From Fimbriimonadaceae bacterium (GTDB lineage: Bacteria; Armatimonadota; Fimbriimonadia; Fimbriimonadales; Fimbriimonadaceae), in contig CP075365.1 in NCBI GenBank assembly GCA_019454125.1, forward strand, positions 2,226,218-2,290,217: a stretch of 64,000 nt of DNA. The letters are read 5' to 3'. The position numbers were made by a program, and so were the translations under genes. Positions 41,483-50,259 of this stretch are shown here, piece by piece. Position 1 is the first letter of the stretch, and each line of letters begins with the position of its first letter. The notes under the pieces are model-generated. The model was not told where the DNA came from and did not search any database. It worked only from the letters and a program-made list of their open reading frames with translations.

Positions 41483-41824
41483 ATGGACATCGTCATCCTT
41501 CCCCTTCCGATCGAACGGTACTTCGCCTCACGGGACGGCGCGCGCGAGGTGTTCGCCGCGGACGCTGTCGTCTGGGACAACGGCGAGGACAAGGAGCTGC
41601 GCGGGGTCGATGCCATCGAGGACTGGATGCGAGGCAACTCCGGTGCCTACGACCTGAAGACGGACGTCAAGTCCCTCACGCAGAAGGGTCTGCAGCACGT
41701 GGTGGGCGCGGTGGTCTCGGGCACGTTCCCCGGCAGTCCCTATGAGTTCGAGTACCGCTTCAAGCTCGCGGACGGCCGGATCCAGGAACTGGTGATCGAC
41801 CCGGTCGGTCCACTGGCCCCTTAA
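41483..41824 (+). CDS. NTF2-like (SnoaL-type) protein
   Basis: 113 residues. Typical small NTF2/SnoaL fold: IERYFASRDGAREVFAADAV, DNGEDKELRGVDAIEDWMRG and a C-terminal YEFEYRFKLADGRIQELVI strand pair. Such proteins are enzymes or binding domains with a deep cavity; the ligand is unknown. The C-terminal helix is absent, as in many short members. Confidence 0.85.
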   Translation: MDIVILPLPIERYFASRDGAREVFAADAVVWDNGEDKELRGVDAIEDWMRGNSGAYDLKTDVKSLTQKGLQHVVGAVVSGTFPGSPYEFEYRFKLADGRIQELVIDPVGPLAP

Positions 41825-41945
41825 AAGGGACATCTGCCAAAGGCCCTGGAGGCAATGGGCCTAATGCGCTGAGCAAAATCCGGCGTTGACCAATAATGAG
41901 AGTGATTCGTTTCACTGCGGTTGAATTCGTTACAAAAGACTTGCC

Positions 41946-42003
41946 CCTCGGGCCGGTTCGAAGTTGCGCCTTCTAGCACCGAACCGGACAACGCCTCCCG
42001 AGG
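41946..42003 (+). promoter_or_regulatory. Structured leader sequestering the RRM-gene Shine-Dalgarno
   Basis: CCTCGGG (41946-41952) pairs with CCCGAGG (41997-42003), stacked on CCGGTTCG (41953-41960) with CGAACCGG (41980-41987). The only Shine-Dalgarno-like stretch, GAGG (42000-42003), 7 nt before the ATG, is inside the outer stem. Confidence 0.75.
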
Positions 42004-42010
42004 CTACAAC

Positions 42011-42343
42011 ATGGCTACTAAAACCCTTTACGTCGGCAACTTGCCGTATTCCGTCGACCAGCGACAGCTCCAAGACTTCTTCAGCGCCTATGGCGGCACG
42101 AACGCCCGCATCATCGAGGGCCGGGGCTTCGGCTTCGTCGACATCAACGCGGACGACCTTGCGCAGGCCATTGCCGACAAGAACAACGTCCAGATGGACG
42201 GTCGCACCCTCACCGTCAACGAAGCCCAGCCGCGCGAAGACCGCGGGGGCGGAGGAGGCGGCGGCAACCGTGGTGGTGGCGGCGGCGGCTATGGCGGCAA
42301 CCGTGGCGGTGGCAACCGCGGCGGCGGCGGCAACCGCTGGTAA
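42011..42343 (+). CDS. RRM RNA-binding protein with Gly/Arg-rich tail
   Basis: 110 residues from ATG 42011; the frame continues upstream but through the leader hairpin. One RRM (residues 4-72): RNP2 is LYVGNL (6-11) and RNP1 is RGFGFVDI (38-45), with the aromatics needed to stack on RNA. The tail (79-108) is a Gly/Arg/Asn-rich low-complexity region like cyanobacterial Rbp proteins, which are cold-induced. It probably binds RNA as a chaperone. The leader hairpin suggests post-transcriptional control. Confidence 0.95.
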   Translation: MATKTLYVGNLPYSVDQRQLQDFFSAYGGTNARIIEGRGFGFVDINADDLAQAIADKNNVQMDGRTLTVNEAQPREDRGGGGGGGNRGGGGGGYGGNRGGGNRGGGGNRW

Positions 42344-42360
42344 TCACTTAACCCAGGCTT

Positions 42361-42433
42361 GACGCTGGCGGTTCGCCTCCAGCGTCCAAGAAAGATCCGG
42401 GCCCCTCCATTGCCGAAAGGCAGCGAGGGGCCC
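42361..42433. terminator. Two terminator-type hairpins after the RRM gene
   Basis: First: GACGCTGG (42361-42368) with CCAGCGTC (42379-42386) and a TTCG tetraloop inside. Second: GGGCCCCTC (42399-42407) with GAGGGGCCC (42425-42433), with an inner TGCC/GGCA stem closed by GAAA and followed by TTCACTT. The convergent DinB gene ends at 42449. Confidence 0.75.
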
Positions 42434-42448
42434 TTCACTTACCCGGGC

Positions 42449-42943
42449 CTAGAAGTGGATCTCCTGGTCGTCCCAGCAAGTCTGCAAGAAGTCGATCTGG
42501 CCGTGGTGGCTAAAGGCATGGGTGCCCGGGAGCTTCATCATCCAGGTCATCGGCATGCTCCAGCCTTGGCCGCTGTCCAAGGAGATCGCAAAGTCCTCCT
42601 CGGTCAAGCCGTCCAGGGCGGCGAGCACCGCCTCTGTGTTCTTCCGGAACACGCTCTCCATCTCCTCACGGGTGGTGATGGCCTCCTCTTCCGCGCGCGT
42701 CCGCGCCACGAAGTCGGGGATCTCGTCCCCATAGGGGACCCGCCGCTCGCGGATCATGCGGGCGAAGTTCCCCGCCGCCACCGCCGTGTGGGCCCCGACG
42801 CGCAACGCGGACTTGGCCGTCGGCACCGGAGTCCAGTGCAGCTTGTCGTCGGGCACGTACTTGAACACGCGCAGGAACTCTTCCATCCCGGCCACGGCGC
42901 TCTTCTTGCAGAACTCGACCAAGCACTCTGACTGAACGTTCAT
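42449..42943 (-). CDS. DinB/YfiT-fold protein (copy 6)
   Basis: 164 residues. Helix-2 His in SALRVGAHTAVAAGNFARMI and the closing His in LPGTHAFSHHGQIDFLQTCW. The second motif has HAFSHHGQ, one residue register different from the other copies, so it may be a subfamily variant. Family-level function only. It is convergent with the RRM gene. Confidence 0.82.
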   Translation of the reverse strand: MNVQSECLVEFCKKSAVAGMEEFLRVFKYVPDDKLHWTPVPTAKSALRVGAHTAVAAGNFARMIRERRVPYGDEIPDFVARTRAEEEAITTREEMESVFRKNTEAVLAALDGLTEEDFAISLDSGQGWSMPMTWMMKLPGTHAFSHHGQIDFLQTCWDDQEIHF

Positions 42944-43001
42944 GCCTCAATTTTGGCGCGTCTTGCCGCTCTCCAGCAGGCTCCAAGGGGGGCCGAGTAC
43001 C

Positions 43002-43307
43002 ATGGACGCGGTGATCATCCTTACCGCCTATAGCCATCTCCGTGCAGGCACCGAGCAGACCGCCTTCGAGCTGAGCCGCGCAAACAAGGCCCGGGCATTG
43101 ACCGAAGCGGGGTGCCTCAAGTTCGACTACTACACCAGCGTCGAAGACCCGCTCAAGATCGTGTTCGTCGAAGAGTGGGAGAGCATGGACGCGCTCAACG
43201 CGCATTTCGAGGGCCCAGCGTTCAAGGGCTTTTTCGACGGGTTCGTGGCATGCCTGGAGGCGCCTCCCGAGATCCGCATCTTCGAAGCCACCAAGCTCGA
43301 AGACTAG
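43002..43307 (+). CDS. Antibiotic-biosynthesis-monooxygenase (ABM) domain protein
   Basis: 101 residues from ATG 43002; the in-frame ATG at 42942 adds an unrelated basic segment. ABM fold of a dimeric alpha+beta barrel: LSRANKARALTEAGCLKFDY, then FVEEWESMDALNAHFEGPAF and a C-terminal IRIFEATKLED. It resembles YgiN-type quinol monooxygenases and small heme-degrading enzymes, though the metal-free catalytic His is not obvious. It is divergent from DinB copy 6. Confidence 0.82.
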   Translation: MDAVIILTAYSHLRAGTEQTAFELSRANKARALTEAGCLKFDYYTSVEDPLKIVFVEEWESMDALNAHFEGPAFKGFFDGFVACLEAPPEIRIFEATKLED

Positions 43308-43381
43308 CGCAACTGCGCGAGCCTAGGGACTTCCTGGCGTTGCGCCAAGCGCGGAGCCAGGAAGCCGCTGCAGGGTCGAGC

Positions 43382-44158
43382 TCAGGAACCTTTCCGAGTG
43401 CCCCTGCGGCGCACCAGGGCAAGGAGGCCTCCCGCAAGCAAGAAGCTGCCCGGTTCCGGCACCACGCAGATCTGGTTGAAGTAAGCGTCGTGGGCAGGGC
43501 CGCTCCCCGCGTTCACGTTTACGAACTCGAACGAGGTGAACGAGCTGATGCCGTTGGCAAGGATCCCGTTGGTCGTGAAGAAGGCGTTGTCCACCAGCCT
43601 GGTCACGCCCACGAGGTAGCCGCCCCCGCCGGTGAGCTTCAGGTCGACGTGGAGCCCACCGTCGGTGAACCCGAGGCCGGTCGAGCTGACCCCTCCGGCG
43701 TCGCTGTACCAGTAGTCGCTGCCACCACCGGTGAAGCCGATCCTCCAAGCTTCGGTCGAACCGTTGAAGAACGCGACCGAGACGCTCGAACCGTTGTCGA
43801 TGAAGCCCGTGTCCAGATCGAACGACACCGTATCGCCCGTGACGACCGGGAGGATGAACGCGCGCTCCGCCTTGGCCACGTTGCCGCTGTTCGCGTACAT
43901 CCCCCAGGCATGGCCGAAGATGTCGATGCCAGGCCCGCCGTTGGCACCGTTCCCGTTCGAGGAGGCGCGGAAGTGGCCGCCCTTATTGGGGTCGTTGATC
44001 GTGTTCGTCAAGACCCAGGGGCCAAACCCGAACCCACCGTTCGTCCCGTTCGTCCATCCGCCCCCGTACGCACCAGAGGTCGCATTGTCACACGGGAACT
44101 GCTGCGCGAAGGCCAAGACCGGCGTCACGCAGGCGAGAAGCGTCAGAGTTCTTAACAT
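43382..44158 (-). CDS. PEP-CTERM sorting-domain protein
   Basis: 258 residues from ATG 44158; the in-frame extension upstream lies in the promoter. Signal peptide MLRTLTLLACVTPVLAFAQQ. Central part is Gly/Asn/Ser-rich beta structure with GIDIFGHAWGMY, consistent with a secreted carbohydrate-related sandwich. C-terminus VVPEPGSFLLAGGLLALVRR is a clear PEP-CTERM signal, with a basic end. Location: exported, then exosortase-processed. A TATACT box lies 10 nt before the start. Confidence 0.92.
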   Translation of the reverse strand: MLRTLTLLACVTPVLAFAQQFPCDNATSGAYGGGWTNGTNGGFGFGPWVLTNTINDPNKGGHFRASSNGNGANGGPGIDIFGHAWGMYANSGNVAKAERAFILPVVTGDTVSFDLDTGFIDNGSSVSVAFFNGSTEAWRIGFTGGGSDYWYSDAGGVSSTGLGFTDGGLHVDLKLTGGGGYLVGVTRLVDNAFFTTNGILANGISSFTSFEFVNVNAGSGPAHDAYFNQICVVPEPGSFLLAGGLLALVRRRGTRKGS

Positions 44159-44168
44159 TGCCCCAAGC

Positions 44169-44174
44169 AGTATA
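44169..44174 (-). promoter_or_regulatory. -10 box of the PEP-CTERM gene
   Basis: TATACT on the minus strand, 10 nt before ATG 44158. The intergenic region is AT-rich. Confidence 0.5.
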
Positions 44175-44295
44175 GCAAACTTATATATGGATTGTACATT
44201 TTTTTTACACACCCTCCTGCCTGAGCGCCCCTCGAGTCGAAAGGATTCCTCAAAAACACCCTGCCGAAGCGTCGCTATTCACCCTCGAACTCTCA

Positions 44296-44301
44296 TATAA
44301 T
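44296..44301 (+). promoter_or_regulatory. -10 box of the hypothetical exported gene
   Basis: Perfect TATAAT, 10 nt before ATG 44312, leaving a leader of only a few nt. Confidence 0.6.
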
Positions 44302-44311
44302 CTGGCCTCCT

Positions 44312-45091
44312 ATGCGTCCGCGCTTGAAGGGAGCGGGAAAACGGGCCGCGCTACTCGCGCTGGCGATGCTCGCCGCGCGGGTGCCAGCCCAAAGCGCCGA
44401 CCTCGCGTTCGAGGCCGTGGACAAGTTCGGCCGGCAGACCAAGCTTGTGACGGGCCCCACCGCACCGGGGCTGGCGGGCTTGCTGGCCGTCCGGACGATG
44501 GAGGTCAGTGCCCTCGCGAAGCCGGGTCGCCTGCAGTTCGGCGCCGACCTCTCCACTGGTGGACTCGCGGTCAACTCGCTCCTCGGAAGGCTGAACGCAA
44601 CGCTGCGGGACGACGTCACCGTCACCAGCGACCGCTGGCCGACCGGGACGCCCATCGGGCTCGCGCTCAGCGTCGAAGTGACCGCGAGTTGCCGGGCGGG
44701 AATGGTCGGTGACGACCTCTGGTACCAGTCGCTCTACCTTACCAGCGCCGCCTACTCCCTGCCCCAAGGCGCGCAACTGGCCCGCACGCCTCCGATGGAG
44801 GTCTTCCAGGGCACGCTGCAACCGGGCACCAGCTATTCCCGACGGGGCCAGGACGTCCGCACGGTGACGTTCCCGGCGGTGGTCGGCGGCACCTATCGCG
44901 TCGATCTCCAAGCGATCGCCACCTCAGAGGTTGCGAGCTATGCCCGGGCGCCGGGGCAACCGAGCTGGACACAAACCGGCCTGATCGTGCGGCAAACACT
45001 CCGGCCCTCAGTCCCGGGCGTGAAGGTCTCGGGAAAGTCCGGCCACGTCTATTCGGACATGCCGGGCATCGTCCTCCCGACCGTGCACTGA
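44312..45091 (+). CDS. Exported hypothetical protein
   Basis: 259 residues. Signal peptide about 1-28 (AALLALAMLAARVPAQS). The rest looks like one or two beta-sandwich domains (GLALSVEVTASCRAGMVGDD and VVGGTYRVDLQAIATSEVAS), ending in a Gly/Ser-rich tail. A single Cys. No recognised family. Its promoter is divergent from the PEP-CTERM gene, with 153 bp between starts. Confidence 0.65.
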   Translation: MRPRLKGAGKRAALLALAMLAARVPAQSADLAFEAVDKFGRQTKLVTGPTAPGLAGLLAVRTMEVSALAKPGRLQFGADLSTGGLAVNSLLGRLNATLRDDVTVTSDRWPTGTPIGLALSVEVTASCRAGMVGDDLWYQSLYLTSAAYSLPQGAQLARTPPMEVFQGTLQPGTSYSRRGQDVRTVTFPAVVGGTYRVDLQAIATSEVASYARAPGQPSWTQTGLIVRQTLRPSVPGVKVSGKSGHVYSDMPGIVLPTVH

Positions 45092-45148
45092 CGCGCGTCC
45101 GGCTGCCGTGGGGGCAAAACCTGGATGATGGGTGTATCCTCACGATCG

Positions 45149-46198
45149 ATGGGCATGTCCACCGCCGCTTACGCCGTCCACTCCCCGACCACCCCGCTGG
45201 AACCATGGAGCTTTAACCGCCGCGAACCCGGCCCGGACGATGTGCTCGTCGACATCCTCTACTGCGGCGTCTGCCACAGCGACATCCACTTCGCCCGCAA
45301 CGAGTGGGGCTTCTCGATCTATCCGATGGTGCCGGGGCACGAGATCGTCGGAACCGTCACCAAGGTCGGCGGGAACGTGACCAAGTGGAAGGTCGGCGAC
45401 CGGGTCGGCATCGGCTGCATGGTCGATTCCTGCCGCACCTGCGGGCCCTGCCGCGATGGCGAGGAACAGTACTGCGTCCAAGGCTCGACCTACACCTACA
45501 ACGGCCAAGAAAAGGACGGGAGCGGCGTCACTTACGGTGGCTATTCCACGCAATACACCTGCAACCAAGACTTCGTGGTGCGCATCCCGGACAACCTTCC
45601 GCTGGACGCCGCCGCCCCCCTGCTCTGCGCCGGCATCACGACCTACTCCCCCCTTCGCCACTGGGGCGTGAAAGAGGGCACCCGCATGGGCGTGGTCGGC
45701 CTTGGCGGGCTCGGCCATATGGCGGTCAAGTTCGGCCGTGCCATGGGCGCGCACGTCACCGTGCTCAGCCACTCCGCCGGAAAGGAGGAGGACGCGAGGC
45801 GGCTCGGCGCCGACGCCTTCGTCGTCACCCGGGACGAGTCCGTCTTCGAACAGCATGCGAACCAGTTCGACTTCATCATCGACACCGTCTCCGCGACCCA
45901 TGACCTCAACGCCTACCTCGGACTGCTCGACCTCGACCGCACCATGGTGCTCATCGGCGTCCCCGACCCCAGCCCGCTCCACGCCTTCCCGCTGGTCCTG
46001 CGCCGCCGCAACCTCGCCGGCTCACTCATCGGCGGCATCCGCGAGACCCAAGAGATGCTGGACTTCTGCGGCGAGAAGGACATCACCTGCGACATCGAGG
46101 TAATCGCCATGCAGCAGATCAACGAGGCCTATGAGCGCATGCTCCGCAGCGACGTGCGCTACCGGTTCGTCATCGACATGGCGAGCCTGAAAGGCTAA
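45149..46198 (+). CDS. Zinc-dependent NAD(P)-alcohol dehydrogenase (CAD/YahK type)
   Basis: 349 residues from ATG 45149, placed 8 nt after a TATCCT box; starts at 45125 and 45155 are alternatives. Catalytic zinc ligands: C42 in YCGVCHSDIH, H64 in PGHEIVG and a later Cys. Structural zinc site: C95, C98, C101, C109 in the CxxCxxCx7C pattern. Nucleotide site GVVGLGGLGHMAVK. The sequence is close to YahK and cinnamyl-alcohol dehydrogenase-like enzymes that reduce aldehydes with NADPH. It is a single gene. Confidence 0.92.
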   Translation: MGMSTAAYAVHSPTTPLEPWSFNRREPGPDDVLVDILYCGVCHSDIHFARNEWGFSIYPMVPGHEIVGTVTKVGGNVTKWKVGDRVGIGCMVDSCRTCGPCRDGEEQYCVQGSTYTYNGQEKDGSGVTYGGYSTQYTCNQDFVVRIPDNLPLDAAAPLLCAGITTYSPLRHWGVKEGTRMGVVGLGGLGHMAVKFGRAMGAHVTVLSHSAGKEEDARRLGADAFVVTRDESVFEQHANQFDFIIDTVSATHDLNAYLGLLDLDRTMVLIGVPDPSPLHAFPLVLRRRNLAGSLIGGIRETQEMLDFCGEKDITCDIEVIAMQQINEAYERMLRSDVRYRFVIDMASLKG

Positions 46199-46209
46199 CC
46201 CGTGCCTTT

Positions 46210-46240
46210 GCCCCCTCGCCCTCAGTGAGGGAGAGGGGGC
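46210..46240. terminator. GC-rich hairpin between convergent genes
   Basis: GCCCCCTC (46210-46217) with GAGGGGGC (46233-46240) and an inner CCTC/GAGG stem. No T-run; could be a REP-like or stability element. Confidence 0.45.
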
Positions 46241-46264
46241 TCCACCTTCCAGGCGTGCGCGACC

Positions 46265-47893
46265 TTAGCGGGGGCCACCCGCGGGAATGCAAAGGCAGGA
46301 GGAATTGATCGGGGTCTCGTGCGTGGCCCAGACCTTGTTGAACATGGCCAACGATTCTTCTGCCTCGTGAGCGCGGCCCAGGCCCCGGAGGGCGAGCGAC
46401 TGGCCATAAAGCGACCAACCGTTGAAGGGCAGCTTTTGCTGGTCCCTCTTGAAGACGGCGAGCGCCTCGTCATAGCGGCCTTCACGCAGGAGCAGGGCGC
46501 CCAGGGTGTGGCGGGTCGGCTGGATCCAGTCCGGCGGCTCCATGTAGTTCAGCCGGTCTTCGGCCGCGACCGCGGACCGCAAGTGGCTGAGCGCTAAGTC
46601 CACATCCGCCTCCGCGACCTTGATCTCGCCGTTCATCAGGTGGTTGGCGACGATGAGGATGTCCTTCCCCGTGTTGCCGCCGAACATCTTATCAGCGGGG
46701 ACCCGACGGCGGGCCGCATAGAACGCGGCCTGTTCGCGCCGGGCGGACTTGGGGTCGCCTTTGGCGGCAAAGGCCATTGCCCGCGCGGCCCGCTGCATCG
46801 CCACCGAGAGCGGGAACATGTCGTCGAGCATCGGATAGTCCAACACCTCGTCCCACATGCCGAACCGTAGCCGCACGTCGACGGGCATGACGAACCAACC
46901 GTCCATCCAGGAAGCGCTAGCCTTCTTCACCTCGGCGGGCACCTCGCGGGCGATCGTGTCCATCGCGTCGACCGCCACCTTCTTCTGGCCGTTCATCATG
47001 GCGGCGAAGCCGAGCATGTGCCAGTTGTGGACCATGTACAGCCAGTAGAAGCCTTGCTCAGGGCGCGCGGCCCGGTAGGCGTCGTCGGCCTTGATCGCCT
47101 TCTGGTTCGCCTCGATCGCCTTTTGCCAAGCGCCGACCCGCACGTCGATGTGCGAAGGCATGTGGACGTTGTGGCCAAGCCCCGGCTGCAGGTCGCGCAA
47201 CCGATCCGCGGCAGGCACGGCCTTTTCGGGGTGTGGCCCCGCCTCCACTGCATGGATGTAGAGGTGGAGCGCCATCGGATTTTGCGGGTTGTTCGCCATC
47301 ACCTCCTCAAGCACCTGCAAGATGCGCGGCGTGCCGGGGTTCGGCTTCTGGTCGTGCGTCCAGAGGTTCCAGGGGTTCTGGTTCATCAGGGACTCGGCGT
47401 AGAAGGCGCCGACGTCGTCGTCCTTCGGCCAGCGGCCGTACGCCTTCGCGAGCTCGTCGCTGTAAGCCTTCTCCAGTTTCGTCCGGTCGCCCTGCGGCCA
47501 GCGGAACCGCTTGCTCGTGGCGAGGACGAGGGCCTGGTCGATGGCGGGCTCGTCCGCCATGACGCGGCGGGCTTGGGATATGGCCTCGACCGCCTCTTTC
47601 TCGTCCTCGGGCGGGACGACCATGTTGTTGTAGTGCGGGCCGTTCGCCATGGCGACGCCCCACCACGCCATGGCCGACTCAGGGTCCAGCCGGGCCGCCG
47701 TGCGGAACGAGCGCTCGGCTTCCGCCTGGTTGAACGCGTAGAGCATATTGAGGCCCTGGTCGAAGAACTGCTGCGCACGCTCGACCTGGGTCGTGATTCG
47801 CCTCTTGTGGGGCCCGTTGCCTTCAAAGAGGCGGTCGTCGGTGACCCCTCCGTGGGCGAGGGCCAGAGTCGCGAGAGCGAGAAGATTCAGCAT
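46265..47893 (-). CDS. Exported TPR-repeat protein
   Basis: 542 residues from ATG 47893 with GGAGAAACTAAG before it; a start at 47914 would put charged residues before the signal peptide. Signal peptide MLNLLALATLALAHG. TPR-like helix pairs occur at about 35-95 (FFDQGLNMLYAFNQAEAERS, RTAARLDPESAMAWWGVAMA) and at 455-525. The middle has HNVHMPSHIDVRVGAWQKAI. No catalytic motif seen. It probably scaffolds protein complexes in the periplasm. Confidence 0.82.
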   Translation of the reverse strand: MLNLLALATLALAHGGVTDDRLFEGNGPHKRRITTQVERAQQFFDQGLNMLYAFNQAEAERSFRTAARLDPESAMAWWGVAMANGPHYNNMVVPPEDEKEAVEAISQARRVMADEPAIDQALVLATSKRFRWPQGDRTKLEKAYSDELAKAYGRWPKDDDVGAFYAESLMNQNPWNLWTHDQKPNPGTPRILQVLEEVMANNPQNPMALHLYIHAVEAGPHPEKAVPAADRLRDLQPGLGHNVHMPSHIDVRVGAWQKAIEANQKAIKADDAYRAARPEQGFYWLYMVHNWHMLGFAAMMNGQKKVAVDAMDTIAREVPAEVKKASASWMDGWFVMPVDVRLRFGMWDEVLDYPMLDDMFPLSVAMQRAARAMAFAAKGDPKSARREQAAFYAARRRVPADKMFGGNTGKDILIVANHLMNGEIKVAEADVDLALSHLRSAVAAEDRLNYMEPPDWIQPTRHTLGALLLREGRYDEALAVFKRDQQKLPFNGWSLYGQSLALRGLGRAHEAEESLAMFNKVWATHETPINSSCLCIPAGGPR

Positions 47894-47999
47894 CTTAGTT
47901 TCTCCACGCGGCAAGACGAAGCACGGGTCAAGCGGTCGAATTGCCGAGCTTAGGAAACGTTATACACGATTCTGCTAAAAATACCAACTAGGCGCCACC

Positions 48000-48815
48000 T
48001 CACCGAGGGAGTCGGACGCGGGCCACGACCGGGAAATGGTCGCTCGGATAGCGCCCTTCGGGCGTGGTCGATTGGTCGACCACGGTCTCCACCACTTCGA
48101 TGCCCTGCGAGACGAAGATGTGGTCGATCATCTCCCCTTCCGTCGCCCCTGCCTGGAACGCGTTGAACGTGCCCCGGGGGCCCCGGGCGGGCACGCATGC
48201 GACAAAGCGCCCCTCGACAAGGTGCGCGGTGGGAGAAGCTCCGGGGGGAGAGTTGAAGTCGCCCATTACGATCGCGGGCACCGGGCTCCGTGCTTCGGCG
48301 AACGCGCGCATCTGCCGGGCGCCCATGAGCCGGGCGTCCGGCGACACATGGTCGAGATGGGCGTTGACGACCAACAGCCGCCCCCCACTCTCCACAAAGA
48401 ACTCGCCCCACGAGAACACGCGCGTGATCTGCGCACCCGGGCCGAGCGAACCAGGAACGTCCGGTGTGTCGCTGATCCACCGAGTGCCGCCCTCGCGCAG
48501 GCCGAACATGCCGCGCCGATAAAAGACGACGCTGTGCTCTCCCTTGCGGATGCCGTCGTCCCGGCCGACGCCGACCACGGCATGGGTGGGCAGGGCGCGG
48601 CGCAACTCATCGACCTGCTCCACCAAGGCTTCTTGCAGCCCCAGCACGTCAGGGTCGTGCCCTTTGACAAGGGCGATCAGCGCGTCCTTCCGCTTTGGCC
48701 ACGCGTTGTCGCCGTCAGACGCGGTGCCAAACCGGACGTTGTAGGTCATGACCTTGACCTCAACCTCCGGCACGACGGCGGCACAGAAGGCGGCGAGGGC
48801 CAGCGCGCTCCACAA
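48000..48815 (-). CDS. Exported endonuclease/exonuclease/phosphatase-family protein
   Basis: 271 residues from TTG 48815, 4 nt after the previous stop on this strand. Signal peptide region ALALAAFCAAVVPEVEV. EEP motifs: VMTYNVRFG, VLGLQEALVEQ, VVNAHLDHV, VMGDFNSPPG and YPSDHFPVVARV, with the metal Glu and His/Asp pairs intact. It resembles secreted phosphodiesterases or sphingomyelinase-like enzymes. Probably co-transcribed with the nitronate monooxygenase gene upstream. Confidence 0.9.
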   Translation of the reverse strand: MWSALALAAFCAAVVPEVEVKVMTYNVRFGTASDGDNAWPKRKDALIALVKGHDPDVLGLQEALVEQVDELRRALPTHAVVGVGRDDGIRKGEHSVVFYRRGMFGLREGGTRWISDTPDVPGSLGPGAQITRVFSWGEFFVESGGRLLVVNAHLDHVSPDARLMGARQMRAFAEARSPVPAIVMGDFNSPPGASPTAHLVEGRFVACVPARGPRGTFNAFQAGATEGEMIDHIFVSQGIEVVETVVDQSTTPEGRYPSDHFPVVARVRLPR

Positions 48816-48819
48816 GGGA

Positions 48820-50259
48820 CTATCCCACCGCGACCGCGCGGTTGCTCAGCAGGTACGCGAGCACGTCGTCCACCGAGTAGCTGTCGCGGCCGGGCGGGAT
48901 GATTTGGGCGAGGTTCACCAGTTCGTCACCCGCCGTCAGGATCGGCGGTTCGAAAGTGCCGTCCTTGCGGCGCTGGCCCAGCCCGATCGTCGAGATCAGC
49001 CCGTTGCAGATGCACTTGCGGCCCACCGTCTCGCTGAGTTCGCCGCCCTTGGCGATATAGTCGTCCACCGGTTCGCTGGCGCAGCGGTAGCCGATGGAGC
49101 CGTCCTCCTTTCGGTAGGGAGTGCGAAGGTAGCCGAGGTCGCAGATGCGTTGGCGCTCGCCGTACACCTTGTCGGTGCTCAGCGTCCCCTCCATTTGGAC
49201 GACCTTGAACGGGAAGCCGGTCGGGCTTGCCACCGGGTCGGTCTTCACGGAGACCTCGCCCCTCAAGACCTTCTGGATCACCTCGCGCTTGATGTCCGGG
49301 TCGATGCCGGACTCGTTGCAGAAGGCAAAGGCGGTGCCCACCTGCACGCCCTGCGCGCCCGCTTCCAGCGCCTTTTCAATCATCCCCGGCTTGCCATAAG
49401 CGCCCGCCATCCAGAAGGGGGCACCGAGGTCGCGGATCGCCTCCAAGTCCGGGACGTCGCGCGCTCCGTAGACGGGCTCGTTGTTCTCGTTCAGGACCAT
49501 AGCGCCACGCGGCGGCGCGTTGTGGCCCCCAGCCAGAGGGCCCTCCACGACAAAGCCGTCCACCGGCGGCACGCACTTCTTGATGAGGGACTGCGCCAAG
49601 ACACTACTGCTGACTATGGCGAGGAACTGGGGCCGAGGGAGCTCCGTCATCGGCCAGTCCACCAGGGAACGGGGCCGGAGGTGGGTGAGGTAAGTCTCCC
49701 CCGAAAGGGCGCCGGCGACATCAACCCGGTAGCTCGTGTCCTCCAGCTGGCTGAGGGAATCCAGCACGGCCGGGATTTGGCGCGGGATGCCCGCACCCAT
49801 CAAAACGTAATCCACCCCGGCGAGCATCGCCCCAAAGAGGCAAGCGAGGTGCGGCAACTGGATCTTCTCCAGTAGGTTGATCCCGATCGGCCCGTTATGG
49901 CCCTGTTTTGCCAGCCAGACCTCGACAAAGTTGGAGACGACGGTGAGCTCGATCCCCGCTTGGCCGGTCTCGATGTTGGTCACGGGCTTTGCCCGGAAAG
50001 GGGCGTCTGCGGCCTTCCCTTCCGGCACAAAATAACGGCTCCAAACCCGTCGCGCCATTTCAGGCACGGGGAAAGCATCGAATGCGCGCTTCAGCGCGCC
50101 GGTCGGGTCGCCCAATTGCAGGCGACGGCTGACCACCGTGTCGAGACCCGTCCCGGAGATAACGCCCATGTGCCCCCGCGAAGCCACCGCGTTGGCAAGC
50201 ACCCAGTTCGAGACCGCCACACCCATGCCACCCTGGATGATCAGGGGAAGTGCCATCAT
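48820..50259 (-). CDS. Nitronate monooxygenase-family FMN protein
   Basis: 479 residues; longer than class II enzymes (~330) because of an extra C-terminal part. TIM-barrel features: IQGGMGVAVSNWVLANAVAS, GHMGVISGTGLD, VDGFVVEGPLAGGHN (the GGH loop) and GVQVGTAFAFCNESG. The C-terminal ~110 residues contain KCICNGLISTIGLGQRR and may form a separate lid. It resembles the PfaD-like branch as well as 2-nitropropane dioxygenases. Reaction: FMN-dependent oxidation of nitronate or another enoyl-like substrate, not certain. Confidence 0.82.
   Translation of the reverse strand: MMALPLIIQGGMGVAVSNWVLANAVASRGHMGVISGTGLDTVVSRRLQLGDPTGALKRAFDAFPVPEMARRVWSRYFVPEGKAADAPFRAKPVTNIETGQAGIELTVVSNFVEVWLAKQGHNGPIGINLLEKIQLPHLACLFGAMLAGVDYVLMGAGIPRQIPAVLDSLSQLEDTSYRVDVAGALSGETYLTHLRPRSLVDWPMTELPRPQFLAIVSSSVLAQSLIKKCVPPVDGFVVEGPLAGGHNAPPRGAMVLNENNEPVYGARDVPDLEAIRDLGAPFWMAGAYGKPGMIEKALEAGAQGVQVGTAFAFCNESGIDPDIKREVIQKVLRGEVSVKTDPVASPTGFPFKVVQMEGTLSTDKVYGERQRICDLGYLRTPYRKEDGSIGYRCASEPVDDYIAKGGELSETVGRKCICNGLISTIGLGQRRKDGTFEPPILTAGDELVNLAQIIPPGRDSYSVDDVLAYLLSNRAVAVG

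Noticed and set aside
46210-46240. CCCTC...GAGGG hairpin as a novel element
   Set aside because: Such GC-rich stems are common at gene ends in high-GC genomes and no second precise copy exists here.
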